Below, one piece after another: positions 1 through 12,711 of a DNA stretch of 64,000 nt. Under the pieces are notes generated by a model. It made no database searches. It worked only from the letters and a program-made list of their open reading frames with translations, and was not told the DNA's origin. A program made the position numbers and the translations under genes. Location of the stretch: assembly GCF_029873635.1 (NCBI RefSeq), contig NC_080417.1:29659682-29723681 (forward strand). Reading direction: 5' to 3'. Position 1 is the first letter of the stretch, and each line of letters starts with the position of its first letter. The stretch is from Malania oleifera (taxonomy: Eukaryota; Streptophyta; Magnoliopsida; Santalales; Ximeniaceae).

Positions 1-343
1 CACCTCTCAACCTCTCCTGTAAGTTTATAGGTGGCAAAGAGGACCCTCTATTCCTCCGTACACTGTAGCACCACCAAAATTTTCTCAATTTTCTGCATTC
101 AATTCTCGGTAGCTGTAGGATTAACTCCTCTAGAAAACACCTGAGGATTCTTCTTAGTAAACTTCTCTATAGTGCACCCATGGCCTACAGACGGACCTCC
201 CTGCTCTCTGGAGCCCTAGCGATCTTAGTCATAACCTGCTGAGCCATGCTACGTAGTACTGTATCGGAATTAGTGCCGCTTGCACTCGAGGGCCCTGCTC
301 TATCATTGCCACTCGCATGGGCACTACCTCCTCTTGGATCCAT
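1..343 (-). pseudogene. Gypsy retrotransposon gag, N-terminal part, broken
   Basis: Read on the minus strand, an ATG at 343-341 opens a Ser/Gly/Arg-rich start followed by a stretch resembling the retrotransposon gag domain. It includes a segment like KNPQVF..VNPTATEN, then IEKILVVLQCTEE and FATYKL. This matches the usual plant Gypsy gag pattern, in which a Phe-x-Gly segment is followed by the helix ending in CTEEQKV.FA.Y.L. A frameshift lies near residue 50 and two Trp-like positions read as stops, so it is not functional. Gag packages element RNA in virus-like particles. The element runs leftward out of the window, so protease and pol are not seen. Its leader (344-630) separates it from the primer-binding site and the 5' LTR at 647-3817. 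Confidence 0.75.
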
Positions 344-630
344 CTTGGAAAACAATAAACGTAACTTAGGAATCCTATACTTATAGTTTACACACCTAAC
401 ATAGTTACTTATCTTAACTCCCTCAACTCATTCCTAATTCCAGTCCTACGTTCTAGGAAAACAACCCAACAATAGTTTACTATGGTTTTCCTGAAATCAT
501 CACCCCAAGAAAAACACAAAAACCATTACGAAAGTCCTACCTCTAGACTGTAGAACAAAACCTTAAATCATTTTCCTATACTCTGGTACGTTTTCGCTGC
601 ACTCTAAAGTCTACAGAACCTAACAACCTA

Positions 631-646
631 GGTTTTGACACCAAAC
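631..646 (-). promoter_or_regulatory. Primer-binding site of the left-edge Gypsy element
   Basis: On the minus strand this reads GTTTGGTGTCAAAACC, right after the LTR end. It resembles the usual plant TTTGGTATCAGAGCC site, complementary to the initiator tRNA-Met 3' end, with several changes. It places the 5' LTR to its right and gag to its left. Confidence 0.6.
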
Positions 647-1661
647 TATAACGGCCTGCTTATTATACCATTTTTTTTTATGATAACATAAATCAACATA
701 ATAAATCTAGTTATTCATAACCCACCTGGACCCAAGGGTACCAGCGGTAACCTGTCATCCATTCCATTACCTATGCAGCAAGAAATGTGATATCATAAAT
801 AAATTAAAATACCATTCATCACAATACTAGAGTTACTATATCCACTGTAAAATATATACAATCCAAAAGAGTCCTAGGGTCACCTCCACAAAATCCATCT
901 GACCCTATCAAAAATACTTACCCTTCAGAAAGGGTATATCAACTGTAACTACCTCTGCAGAGTTTTATCCGCTCTCCTACTTGGGGCTCCTGAAATGTTT
1001 GTATAATTTTGGGGTGAGACACCTCTCAGTAAGGGAAAATAAACTAATACCAGTGTATGGCAACATAAGTATTTTCATGTTATACATAAACCATACATAA
1101 ACATATCAGTGAAGTTGTCCATTTCATATTTGGGAAAAACATATATAATCATATCATGATAGAACATACTGGATTTCCATAACCATAATTCATCTCATAT
1201 AATAATCAAATAAAAACAACCCTGGAAGGTTAGTTGGGTGGTGTCATGTCTTACCCCCACATGACTGGGTTGTGTGGCCCGAAGGCTGGACCTGACAATG
1301 GTTGGCCGATCACTGCCAAGTCAAAGTAAATGTCTATAAGTATGATGGGTCTGTCAGAACTGGTCCGTACACCAAGGGCACCAACACTTCAATAAATCAC
1401 ATCAACTATCCATCCTCACGTTGCCCTGTACGACAGTGATAACACAATATCGTGATGATCATGAACACATAACTATGGTACTGTGCTCATGCAAGCCTAA
1501 ACTAAGTCAACTAGGTTCTAATAACATATTAAATATTTTAAAATTGTGATACATTGCTAATCCATAATAATAATTGTCAATTCAACATCATCATAACACA
1601 TTTCATATATGAAGTGAAAATCATCAGCCTTTACACCGACATTTCATATTTTATCAATCAC

Positions 1662-1930
1662 GACCCGTATGCCGTATCACATATCAAATAAAAGGCTCGG
1701 CCCGTATGCCGGCATATCATATAAATGGCTTGGCTCGTACGTTGGCATATCATGTAAATGGCTCGGCCCGTACATCGACATATCATGTAAATGGCTCGAC
1801 CCGTACGTCGACATATCATGTAAATGGCTCAGCCCGTACGCCAGCCTATCATGTGAGAACATTCTCGGCCCGTACGTCGGTATATCATATAAAACTCTCA
1901 GTCTGTATGCCGGTGTATCATATAAAAATT
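1662..1930. repeat. 33-bp minisatellite inside LTR I
   Basis: About seven to eight tandem copies of a 33-bp unit built on cggcccgtacgtcgacatat followed by catgtaaatggct. The middle copies are nearly identical and the outer ones diverged. Because 33 is a multiple of 3, the array gives an open frame on both strands; on the + strand it encodes an 11-residue repeat like GPYVDISCKWL. I see no start context, partner or conservation suggesting a real protein. Confidence 0.9.
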
Positions 1931-2448
1931 TGTATCATTTAAAATTTTCACAGAAAATAGTATTCATAATAAATTCTACTCATGCCACAAAAAAATGGGT
2001 ATTTCACATATTTAACACATATTGTCATTTACAACAGTATTTTCCCAAACATAATGCATATATATATTCCTAAAATTAAATGTTGTAAGGTTATACATAT
2101 ACTTTCATAAAACAATTAGCTTAATTTATCCCCTTACCTGATTCCTGAAAGGCCCCTAAAATAATCAGTCCTATACCTGCAGGGTTCCCTGTTCAACACC
2201 TTGAAAACAACATTTCAAAGAATAGAAATTCAGTATTTCTATGCGTACTATGTTTTCTACAACTGTAGGGAAGACCAAATACTGAATAAAAGTCTTATCC
2301 TGAATTTGGGATGGACTCCAACTTAGCCCCACCAATGATCCACTCCAGCAGAGTTAAAGAGAACTTTCCCAGGAGTGTCGTGGTGGTCTCGGATTGTCGA
2401 ACCGGTAAAAAATTGGCCCGAAATCCTAGAGGGAAGGAGGGAAAATCG

Positions 2449-2451
<3 letters not shown>

Positions 2452-2493
<42 letters not shown>
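2452..2493. repeat. (GA)n microsatellite
   Basis: About 21 dinucleotide units on the + strand within LTR I, followed by a long purine-rich stretch to about 3120. It yields Arg-Glu or Ser-Leu repeat frames that are artefacts. Confidence 0.95.
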
Positions 2494-2496
<3 letters not shown>

Positions 2497-3817
2497 GTTG
2501 AAGGATGGAGACTTTCGAGGTTTGAGTGGAGATGAACGGGAATGATCGAGAGAGCTGAGAACGAGGAGGATGGGGAGAGGAGAAGGACTAGGAGACTGAA
2601 TGATGGGGGAGGTGAGTGAGGCGGGAGCAGTGATCGGTGAGAACGGTGGAGAATGAGAGCACAAGTTGGGCGAGGAGGAGGATGGCGAGGGGGCGACGGA
2701 GGGGAGGGAAGAAGACGGGAGTAGAGTGTGGTGGATGGAGTTGACCGAGACGACCCTTAGAACGGAGGATTGGTAGATGAGGAGGGAGGAGGTATGCGGA
2801 GAGGGGAGTGGAGATGGACTCGGCCAATTCTGTCAGTTTCCGAAAAGGAAGATTTAGGGGAGAGGGTCCCGTAGAGAGTGGAAAGAGTCAGGCAGATGAG
2901 AGGGAGTGAGCAGACGGACTGGCTGCGCGAGACGAGGAGTTGCACCTATAGAGTTTTTGGACGATGGATCGATGACTTGAGCCTTTTTCATGGGAGAGAT
3001 CTCGGGAGACCGAGGAGGCTGATGAGGCGGGAGAAGGAGTCTGCAGAGACGAGGTCGAGACCCTGTGACGCAGAGGGAGATAGGCCGAGAGATTAGGATC
3101 GCAGGGGAGGATTGAGAGATGTTGTTTTAGGGTGCAGGGGACGGCCCCAGCCCGGAGTCATCCTCGGCCCTCGAGAGCGAGTTGCGCTAGAGGGGTCGAG
3201 CCACCGGACACTTATAGCGCTTGCCTGTGGTACGACCGGATGAGTTTGTTCTCGAGAGGTTTGAACTGTTTTTGCCGGACACATCTGGTGTTCGGGCGAA
3301 TGGTTAGGTTAGATGCTTCGAGCGAGCCCCAGAGGATGGTCCCGGTTAGGTTGCGGGGATGAGTGTGATGACCGGAGGATGGAAGGAGCTTGTTCAGGGC
3401 TGAGAGGATGGTTGGTTTGAATAGTCGTGACGGAGGGTCGAACGGAGGGTGCGGAGCCAGCTGAGTATCGAGGATGTGGGTGGGCGATTGGAGAGAGAGA
3501 GAGGTTTCTACATGAAAAATCAGCTAAAAAATCGCATTTAGGGCTATTTATACGTTGGCCTTTGTCGACGAGCCACGTCACGTCGTTGACGAGGTCAAGA
3601 AGGTCGTTCGTCGACGAACGTTTGTTCTCATCGACGAAATTTAGAGATGGGCAATTAGCCTCTCGATATCTTCTCGTTAATGAGACGCGTCCCCGTCGAT
3701 GAGCCCCTCATATATGCTCGTCGATGAATCCCCTATGGTCATCAATGAGACCCAATTTTAATTCTTTTCTCTCCTTCTCCCATTATTAAATTATGAAAAT
3801 TTATCCGGGTCCCTACA

Positions 3818-4577
3818 CAGCCAATCTGACGATAGAGGTTTTCAATTGACTTATCCTGGTAGGCTAGCCAGTGCTAAGTCCAGCCCACGGGCCGCACAAC
3901 CCTGTCATGAGGGGTTAAACATGACATACAGTTATCCATCTAGGGAAGTTTTCACAGTTATATATATGTATATAGATTTTCAGAAAATGGGAAGTATATA
4001 TGTATATATAAAAGCTAAAAGTATAATTAAGTATAATGTTAATAAACACTTGTACTTTAAGTGACATAAGTGTGAGTTACGATCTATCTTATCTTTATAT
4101 GTTATCCCAGTTGCAACCTGTTTAATAAATATATTGCTCAGACTCATTTGCCACACACTGGTAATAACATATTTCATCTTACTGAGAGTTGTCTCATCCT
4201 AGTATTTATAAACATTTCAGGTGATCCAGTTAAACGAGCAGATCAGACTCGAAGATAGAGGAGACCCTTGTACTACCCTATCTATAAGGTAAGTGATTTT
4301 AGGAGATGTATTTTTGAGTAGTTCCTAGGGGATCTGGTGGATGATTTTGGAGAGATGTGTATGTATGTTTGGAAATTATTGAAACTCTAGTATTGTAATT
4401 ATAGTGATGTAATTTATATTTTCCGCTGTATAGGTGTTTTGTTTCTATGAACAAGAATTCTCGGTGTCCACTTTGAGACCAAGACATTATAGTAGATTTT
4501 ATAACGGGTATCAGAGTAATATAACTTTACAGTCTATATATAGAGAAAAAAATGGTATGAATTTTTGGGTCATTACA
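3818..4577 (+). mobile_element. Right part of a Gypsy-type LTR (LTR J)
   Basis: It ends in GGGTCATTACA at 4577 and carries the same landmarks as the other Gypsy-type LTRs here: an ACTGAGAGTTGTCTCATCC segment near 4181-4200 and a TTCCGCTGTATAGG segment near 4421-4434. LTR I interrupts it on the left, so its start lies outside the window. No primer-binding site follows its end, so it is a 3' LTR or a solo LTR. It sits in the 3' part of the Copia element at 4578-8426. Confidence 0.6.
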
Positions 4578-4599
4578 TGTACTGTGCATTAGACCTAAT

Positions 4600-6420
4600 T
4601 CTCATCTAATCTGTATAAATCTATCCTCCTAGAGAGGTTTTGTGAAAATGTCAACCCACTGTTCATTAGTGCACAAGAACTCAAGTGCCACATCCCCTTT
4701 ATGCACATGATCACGAATAAAATGATGTCTAATTTCAATGTGTTTGGTTCGTGTATATGAGATGACATTCTTTGAGATATTGATTGCACTAGTGTTATCA
4801 CATTTGATTGGAATAGTGTTATAGTACAAGCCAGAATCCATAAGTTGTTGCTTTATATAAAGCGCTTGAGCACAACAACTTCCAGCAGCAAAATATTTAG
4901 TTTCTACTGCGGATAAGGCAACTGAGTTTTGTTTCTTGGAGAACCAAGAAACCAGAGATTGGCCTAAGTAATGACAAGTGCTACTAGTGCTCTTTTGATC
5001 TACTTTACTATTGGCAAAGTCAGCATTTGTGTAACTAACATTCTCAAATGAAGTATGCTTAGGGCACCACAATCCCAACTCAATAGTCTCAACAAGGTAC
5101 CTAAGTATCCTCTTAACTACTAACAAGTGAGACTCCTTAGGTTCAGCTTGAAATCTAGCACACATGCAAACACTAAACATAATATCAGGCCTGCTAGCTA
5201 TAAGATACAAGAGACTACCAATCATCCCACAATAAAGTTTGACATCAACAGGAATACCTTGCTCATCTTTGTCAAGTTTAGTGGAAAAGCTCATAGGAGT
5301 TCCTAGAATTTTACCATCTTCCATATTAAATTTCTTGAGCAAGTCCCTAATATATTTTGATTAGCATATGAAAGTCTCATGTTTGGCTTGTTTAATTTGG
5401 AGTCTTAGGAAGAAGCTTGGTTCACCCATCATGCTCATTTAAAATTCGTTTTGCATGCAATTGGCAAACTCATTGCACAATTCATCATTTGTAGCTCCAA
5501 AGATAATATCATCAACATATATTTGTACAAGGAGCATGTGATCATTTTTAGATTTAATGAAGAGTGTAGTGTCGATTTTGCTTCTAGTAAATCCATTTTC
5601 TAGAAGAAAACCACTAAGCCTCTCATACCAAGCTTTAGGAGTTTATTTCAATCCATACAAGACTTTAGACAATCGATATACATGATTAGAATAATTATGG
5701 CTTTCAAATCCTGGTGGTTGTTCTACGTTGACTTCCTCATTGACATAACCATTTTAAAAAAGCGCTTTTAACATCCATCTGATATAATTTAATATCCTTA
5801 AATATGCAACTAACGTGTGAATGACTTCCATCCTAGCCACGAGAGCATAAGTTTCCTCAAAGTCTATTCCTTCCTCCTGATTATACCCCTGGTCTACTAA
5901 TCTAGCTTTGTTTCTAGTCACTACTCCATTTTCATCTTTTTGTTTCTATAAACCCATTTAGTTCCAATAATAGTGTGATTGTCAGGTCTAGGAACTAGGG
6001 TCCAAACTTTACTTCTTTCAAATTGATTTAGCTTTTCCTGCATAGATAGTGCCCGTGATTCATCCTCTATGGCTTCATTAATATTTTTAGGTTCTTCCTG
6101 AGATAAAAATGTAGAGTGACTAACCAAGTTTCTTAAGAAGGAATGTGTGGCAACACCATGAGAGGGTTCACCTATGATTTGTTCTAAAGGATGGTTCCTA
6201 ATAAATTTTCAGTCTCTAGGTAGTTCCCGAACCTCATTTTCAGCTTTATTATCCTGAATCTTAGGTACTCTAACCTCCTTTATAGTTTTCATGGGAATAT
6301 AATTTCCTCTAGAAACCACTCTCCACACCTTTCAATCAATGTTTTGAAGGTAAATGTGCATCCTTTGTTTCCAGAAAGTGTAGTTCACACCACTAAAAAC
6401 AGGAGGATGTGTGGACAAGT
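4600..6420 (-). pseudogene. Copia gag-start/RT/RNase H remnant of element A
   Basis: The longest open part (4629-5342) is the Copia RNase H end. It has the characteristic region GSLLYLIASRPDIMFSVC, then ADFANSKVDQKSTSST, WFSKKQNSVALSAVE and, at the end, HVHKGDVALEF and DIFTKPL. Upstream, 5921-6127 encodes the RT start (WTLVPRP... [11 protein letters not shown]). The catalytic RT core between them (5343-5920) is broken by stops and frameshifts. Near 6300-6440 a gag-like start (FSGVNYTFWKQRM) joins straight to the pre-RT linker. The normal family order is gag, protease, integrase, RT, RNase H, so this copy suffered a large deletion and cannot be active. Confidence 0.85.
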
Positions 6421-6498
6421 GTCCCTCAGTAAATGGTGTTACACTAACATGAGTAATTATGATCTTTTTGTAAAAAAATGATTAAGTCTAAGCAACTA

Positions 6499-6513
6499 GG
6501 CTCTAATACCAAT
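6499..6513 (-). promoter_or_regulatory. Primer-binding site of Copia element A
   Basis: The minus strand reads ATTGGTATTAGAGCC, complementary to the 3' end of plant initiator tRNA-Met with one change. It lies immediately inside the LTR edge at 6514. Confidence 0.8.
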
Positions 6514-8426
6514 TGTTGATTTTAGTGTAAACCGAAGGGGGGTGAATTTGATATTTAAAATTTTTCTGTCTAGGTCAACAATCCAGCAACAGTATTTCAT
6601 AAACCTAGAATCAATCTAGTGCAAGTATAGAATAAACAAATAGATGCAACTGCAATAAAATTACTCCAGAAAAATTTAAACAAGCAATCACAAGCCTACG
6701 TCCCCGCCTCTAGCTCACGAGCCTAAGATTCCACTAAAGCTCACTTTCGAGTGGAGTGACATTGAATACAACACCCTTTCCTTACTGGGCAAGAGAAACC
6801 CTAGGTTAGATTAACAGAACTAACCCCAACCTTTACAAACAATCCTTACGGGCTAGATGAATACCGCCTCAGGTCACGCTTGGAATACAACAAATAAAAA
6901 ATACAAATTTGCGTACAATATCAATGTTTCTCCAATAAGCAAGTATGTACCAATACAATAAATGCACTTCAATATGATAGGAGTTGTAAGCTCAATGAAG
7001 TTTAATATAACTACTCTCAAGATAATGTCAATATATCTAGTAATATGTGAGAGTGTGCTGTGAATGAATCTTTGAGTCAAGATATGTATGTATGTATCAA
7101 TCACAAGTTTCAAACTCAAAGATCTTAAGAGCACAAGCAAATATCTTAAAAATAATTTTTAAAATAAGTATGAGAGATATTTGAATTTAGCTTGATAAAA
7201 ATGTTTTTCATAATAACACAATACAAGCCCCTGAATTTTGCAACAAGAATGCAAGAATCACAAGCCCTAGAGAGTTTTCCCAAAGAAGACTTATGAATTA
7301 AATCACAAGGGAAAAACCAAGTTTACTCTCAATAAAAATAAATCTCAATCAAAGAATATGAGAGTGTAAGCTTATAGTAACGCTATGGATGATCTCAAAA
7401 TACTCTCACCAAAGGAATTTTTGCAAGAGGAGTGTGTAAGAGTGGAGTTTTTAAGCTTGTATAGGAAAAAGTGGCTCAAAAAATTTTAGAGAATTTTTTG
7501 TTAATCAAAGTCTTAATCTCGTACTAATTTTTTCAAATGAAATGGTATATATAGCTTTTGACAAAAATATAACCATTGGGGACTCATTTGGTATTTTTAA
7601 AAATGTCTAATTGAATTTTAACCCCAATTATCGCGGTTATTTTTTAGTAACCCGAGAGGTTCGGTCACCCGGCACCAAGGTTCAGTTGCCTAAACAAACA
7701 CAAAGGTCATATTGGGTTCAGTTGGCTGAGAAGAGGACTAGTCGACCAAGCCAAGGCAAAAAACCAAACTTTTGGTGGTTCGGTTGCCCAATCTAGGATT
7801 TGGTCTGTCGTGCTTAACAATTCGGTCGCCCGGGGTGATTTTGAACTATAAGTTTGGGCAGCCAAGGATGGTAAAAGGTGTTAGCATTCAAGTTCGGTCG
7901 ATCGTGGATAGTACGTTTAATTCTGGACCGGTCGCCCGAGCCACAGTCAGCGTATTGACTTTCTACCAGTTCGGCCAATCGACGCATTTATAACGCCCTA
8001 TGTTCGGTGGGCCGATGCCCTTTTAAAGTTAGATTTAGATCCTGTTTTTGATTAAATTCCACCCCTAATAGCATAGTTATAACTTTTGAGTCAAAGGGGA
8101 TTTTCCATGAAGTGCTTATGGGGACCTAAAGTCAATCTATGGTTATTAAGCTTATTAAACCTATCATGCATGCAATGCATTAATTATTACAGACCATATT
8201 ACGGACCCAAATGAATTAAACAACAAATAAAAATGAAAATATTTGGTCTTCATTTCCTTTGCTTCTCCAAATGCCACCATATGATGTAAGCAATGAGTTC
8301 TTTATGACCTTGTCTGAATTTTTGCCATTTCGTGCCGACAATGGTCCTGCACACAAACTCAGGGCACAGGTAAGATACAAGGATATTTGTCATTATCAAA
8401 ACAAAATATGACCAATAGGGTGAACA
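6514..8426 (-). mobile_element. 5' LTR of Copia element A
   Basis: It starts TGTTGATTTTAGTG and ends near GGGTGAACA. It shares layout and segments with LTR B and LTR K: the 'ggggggtgaatt' start, the Cys-like linker near 6700-6790, and the 'gtcattatcaaaa...tatgacc' end. A TATA box lies near 7548 (minus strand), with GGTCGCCC/GGTCGACC-like motifs upstream of it (7655-7990). The right terminus is approximate. Confidence 0.65.
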
Positions 8427-8530
8427 AACACTTTTTCTTAGAAACACTTCTGCATAAGTGACTGTAAACTAGGGATAAGCATAATTTGATTAAAATTGAA
8501 TTAATCGAGTCAAATAGTATTTGATATACC
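8427..8530. other. Unassigned junction sequence
   Basis: About 100 AT-rich bases between the end of LTR A and the point where similarity to the K LTR becomes clear (near 8531). It could be a diverged piece of the K LTR or a small insertion. No coding or RNA signal seen. Confidence 0.4.
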
Positions 8531-9938
8531 ACACAAAATTTTTGAAATTGGTTTGTAAAATAGTATTTCACAAATAAAATGCAATATGAACTCTTGAGTA
8601 TTGCAATGAATATGTAAAACTCATAAGCTCTAAGAAGTTTTCCTATGGAAGACTTATTTACGAAGCCCCTTAGAAAACCTAGAAGCTTACTCTCAAAGAA
8701 AAAATAATCTCAATCAAAACAAGCAAGTGAGAGTTTAAGCTTGGTGAGATGAACACAAGAGCACTCCTACTAAGTGGTATTTGCAATATGGATGAGTAAA
8801 AATGGGAGTATGAAGCTTGAGTATGAGAAATAGACTTTTTGAAATTCAAAGGGTATTTGCTAATTATGTTTGCTAATCTCTCACTAATTTTTGCAAATGA
8901 GAGGGTATATATAGACTTCCCAAAAATTATAACTGTTCAGGACATATTGGTCATTTTAGAAAAAAGTTTAAGTAAGGTTAATAAAATTTAACAGTGTTTT
9001 AAGCTTGGTGAAATTCGCCAACCCGAGAGCACTAGTCGACCGAACTTAAGGTTCGATTGACTGAGAGTCTCGGTTCGGTCGACCAGGAGTATTTTAAACT
9101 AAAAAAATGGTCGACCATTTTGAAGGTTTGAAGGCGAATTTCCAAATCTGCGCAGTTCGGTCAACCAGATCATTTTGAACTAGGAGGTTCGGTCGACCAG
9201 GCGGTTAGGGCTTCTCTCAAGGATGTTCAGTCAACTAGAGTGTTGGAGTTCATTTTCTGGTCAGTCAATTGAAGGGTCAACTTTTGACCCCAGGGAGGTT
9301 CGATCAACCAAGCTATATAAGCTTGGCTAGGTTCGGTCGACTGTACGCTTGGGAGAACCCCACGTGTCAGTTTGGTCGACCATAACGCTGCTTTACATTT
9401 CTGGTTGGTCAACCAAAGGGTCAACTTGTTGACCCGGTGGGGGTTCGGTCGACCAAAGATCTCAGTGTAACTATGTTCGATCGACCGAAGATGCCATCCC
9501 TGGGCATTTCGATCTTTTTCTCTTTATTAAATTATCCCTATTTATATTGTGTTTATTTTCAAGACTATGGGGGACATTCTTATGCAATACTTAGGATCCT
9601 AAAGACAATCTATGGTCATTGTGAGTTAACCCCAAAAATCTGGCGTTGGTCAACCGAAGGGGGTCCTTAAAGTTATTCAATAATCCTTTGAGCTTATCTA
9701 CCCTATCATGCATGTAATGCATTGATTATTATAGACCATTTCCTATTTACTATTATAGACCCAAAATGATAAATATAAATTACAATAAAAAAATATGTCG
9801 GGGTCTTCATTTTTCTTCAAGTTATTGCATGTCATCAATATAATCCAGTTAGTATGATCTTGCACACAAACTTGAAAGCCATCAAATACAAAGAGTATTT
9901 GTCATTATCAAAACTGGGTATGACCCATAGGGTCAATA
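8531..9938 (-). mobile_element. Truncated 3' LTR of element K
   Basis: Closely matches 29510-30908 of the 5' LTR, including the TATA region (GAGGGTATATATAG near 8901) and the array of GGTCGACC-type motifs at about 9030-9490. The first 780 or so bases of the LTR (left side) are missing. The terminal CA is changed to TA at 9938. The adjoining pyrimidine run (9939-9949) and CTTCTCCCCCTTTTGG (9981-9996) are the minus-strand polypurine tracts. Confidence 0.75.
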
Positions 9939-10545
9939 ATCTCTCCTTTTTTTATGATGACAAATACTTGCCTACTTCTCCCCCTTTTGGCAAAAACAAA
10001 AATTGCCTAAATAAACATTTAAGTATATAGGCAAATAATCATCTGAATATAAGATATGTTTGGGAAAAGGTATTTAGAAAATTCGACACCATGTCATTTG
10101 AAAATAGAACATTTCCTAAAAATCTCTGTATACAAGTGACCTGATTGAGTAATATATTTATAAGATATCCACAACTACTTACTCAAACAGTTCAGTATTC
10201 TCAAAAAATAAATATAATTATCAATCATGCAAGAGATATGATAGTTATGCATTTTATAGCACAAACAAATTCATAGAGTATAAAAGCAATGACAAGTTTA
10301 GCAATTAAGCAGATAAATTATATAAATGGTTATTAAAATGATTTAAATGACATGAAAATCATTGTCAAACCAGAAGTATCCACAAACCATTTTAGTTCAA
10401 ATATTTCATAAGACCCGTGAAAGATTTTAGTTCAAAACACACATCATATGAAAGCAAATGTAAGGTTTGAGCATAAAAGCAAACTAGTTCCCATGCAATT
10501 TCATATGAAGTTACTAAACCAGTTATGCAATTTAAAAACATGTAG

Positions 10546-10576
10546 TAAATAATAATAATAATAATAATAATAATAA
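10546..10576. repeat. (TAA)n microsatellite
   Basis: About ten TAA units, in the non-coding part of element K. Confidence 0.95.
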
Positions 10577-10646
10577 GGCAAGAGATAAAGAGTTTTAGTT
10601 TTGAAATTTGTTCTTACCATAAAGTATTAAAATAAATACATATGTA

Positions 10647-10686
10647 TATAAATATAAATATAAATATAAATATAAATATAAATTAT
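10647..10686. repeat. (ATAAAT)n microsatellite
   Basis: About six to seven hexamer units in the non-coding part of element K. Confidence 0.9.
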
Positions 10687-12711
10687 ATCCCTCTTTGATA
10701 TTTGCAAAAAGTATCGGGGGTTGCTTGCTGAAAAAGAAGCTTTAAAGATCAAGCAAGTACCAATTTTCTGATTTGTCAATTAAGCACATACAAAAATATG
10801 ACCAAAAAACCACAACCATAATGATCCTAAAGTTTTAACAATCGTATTCAAGATCATATGGCAAACACAAAGAACGTGTGGCAAGGAACTATATATCAAC
10901 TAAAAATTTTCACAAAGATCATTTCATTTAAGCACATGCCACAGTGAATTCACAATAGATCTAAGCTGAAGATGTTCGTGAGCAAAACAATATTGGAATT
11001 TATGTTTAGATGCTCCCCCTATCAATTTGAATTACGAGCTTAGATGAACACAGTTGTTTATACTAACCAAAAATTAATTTCATTAAGCATGTCATACAGT
11101 ATAAGCAATTATTTTTGCACTCCTTAAGCCAACTATATTGAATATATATCAACTATATTTATCACTTGATTAGTATAGTTGTCCCTATAGACCATTGATG
11201 TATCAGAAAATGTATATTAAGGCATACTTTAGAGTTAATGACCCATGAACATTCCATATCAAATTATAAAGCTTTAAGAGCTGGATATAATGTTCAGGGA
11301 TTTCAAAAGAGCCTCAATATTCAATAAATGAAAGTGATGCATGTGAGTCGTTTATGATCTTTCTATAGGAATGGAGTTAAGCTCCTCTAACTACCTGAGG
11401 ATTATGTTAGGATGAAATTTAATTTTCAATTAGTTTTCACTCATCCTTTCAAAAATATTTTAACATTTGTTTTATCATAATCATCTTTGTACAAGGTTTT
11501 ATTTTGGTAAAAATCTACCGAAATTTCGGCAGCATGTCATTTGTAAATTGGACGTTTTCTCATAAAACTTGTACCTGATAGTGGGTTGTTTTCAACAGAT
11601 AAATCATATAAAGTGTTAGCTTTGGTGCAACGGGGGTGAGTTGGGAATTTAAAAATTATCACCTAGGTCAATCGGATTAACAGCAGTATTACACAACCTA
11701 GGGTCAGTCTATGCAAACAACAAATAAACATACACGTACAGTAAAAGTAAAGTGCAAAAAAGTAAACAATACACGCAATATGTTATCGAGGTTTGACCAA
11801 ATTTCCTACGTCCCCACCTTGGCTACAACGGCACGAGGATTCCACTACGGCTCACTTAACGGGTGGAGCAACACTGATTACAACCAGGTCAATTCAAGTG
11901 GCTGACCTTAACCAATACGCTTTACCAGGATGGCGCACCTAACTTTCCTAACTGGGTCTAATTCAATCCGAGACTATTCCATAGGGCTAGTCTCCCTCTT
12001 CAAGCCCATGCCTGGAATACAACAAATGATATGAAATTTTGTACACGGAAATGCACTTCTTCATAAGTACATCAGTATAGCTCAAGCAATATTGCAAGCA
12101 CGTATGATATGTAAATATGCTCAGTGCTCTAATGTGTGCTAAACACTCAAATAAGTATAGATTATCAGTCCAAATCTAGAGTGTATATCAAAGTAAGATT
12201 TGAAACACAATATTTGAATATCACAAAATCATATCAAGGCTTCAAATATGCTAGCTAGTTGATTCAAACAAACTCAACAAGATATTCTCGATGCACTAAG
12301 CCCAAGGAGTGTTTGAATACAAGTTTTGAAAATGATTTTGCACACAAAAAATATAGGCTTAGGTGTCTTGCAATGACAATGCAAGAACCACAACCTTTTA
12401 AGTCTTCCCACACAAGATTTATCAAGTTAAATTAATAGAAGAACTTGATGCTTCTACTCTCAATAAAATCAAACAATCAATATAATCTAATGAGAGTATG
12501 AGCAAATTAGAATGATGCACAAGCACACTAAATATACTCAAAACACTTGAATGATCAAGGAAAATGAAGTTTTGAAGTGTATGGGAGTAGTATAGGCTAT
12601 AAAATGATTTTTGAATTTGAGAGAATTTTGGCCTTAATGATCATGCTAATCACCCCTTAATTTTGCAAATGAGCTTGTATATATAGGCATAGACAAAATT
12701 ATGGCTATTGG

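Larger units (their letters stand above)
647..3817 (-). mobile_element. 5' LTR of a minus-strand Gypsy element (LTR I)
   Basis: The right end reads TGTAGGGACCCGG on the minus strand. The left end is the decayed terminus TATAACGGCC next to the primer-binding site, so the LTR is about 3.2 kb. Features typical of this LTR class are visible on the minus strand: a TATA box (TATAAATAGCCC) near 3541-3552, an array of CGTCGACGA-like motifs upstream of it (about 3555-3745), and the recurring CTTACTGAGAGGTGTCTCACC segment near 1010-1050. It contains a 33-bp minisatellite and a GA microsatellite. All open frames inside it look incidental. Confidence 0.7.
4578..8426 (-). mobile_element. Internally deleted Copia element A (5' LTR plus gag-RT remnant)
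   Basis: Minus-strand order from the right: 5' LTR (6514-8426), primer-binding site, a short gag start, then directly the linker, reverse transcriptase and RNase H. Protease and integrase, which normally lie between gag and RT, are absent. The 3' LTR is not seen, because LTR J and LTR I occupy the left side. LTR style and gag resemble the SIRE/Maximus-like group of plant Copia elements. Confidence 0.7.
9939..11613 (-). other. Non-coding 3' internal region of element K
   Basis: AT-rich, no open frame of note and no pol motif seen on either strand. Contains a (TAA)n run at 10546-10576 and a (ATAAAT)n run at 10647-10686. It begins with the polypurine tract and continues beyond solo LTR B at 17664. 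Confidence 0.55.

Noticed and set aside
1662..1930. 33-bp repeats as a CRISPR-like array
   Set aside because: Units are contiguous without spacers, and the setting is a plant LTR.
2311..2945. Arg/Glu- and Ser/Leu-rich open frames around the GA run
   Set aside because: Produced by the microsatellite and purine-rich LTR sequence; no domain and no conserved start.
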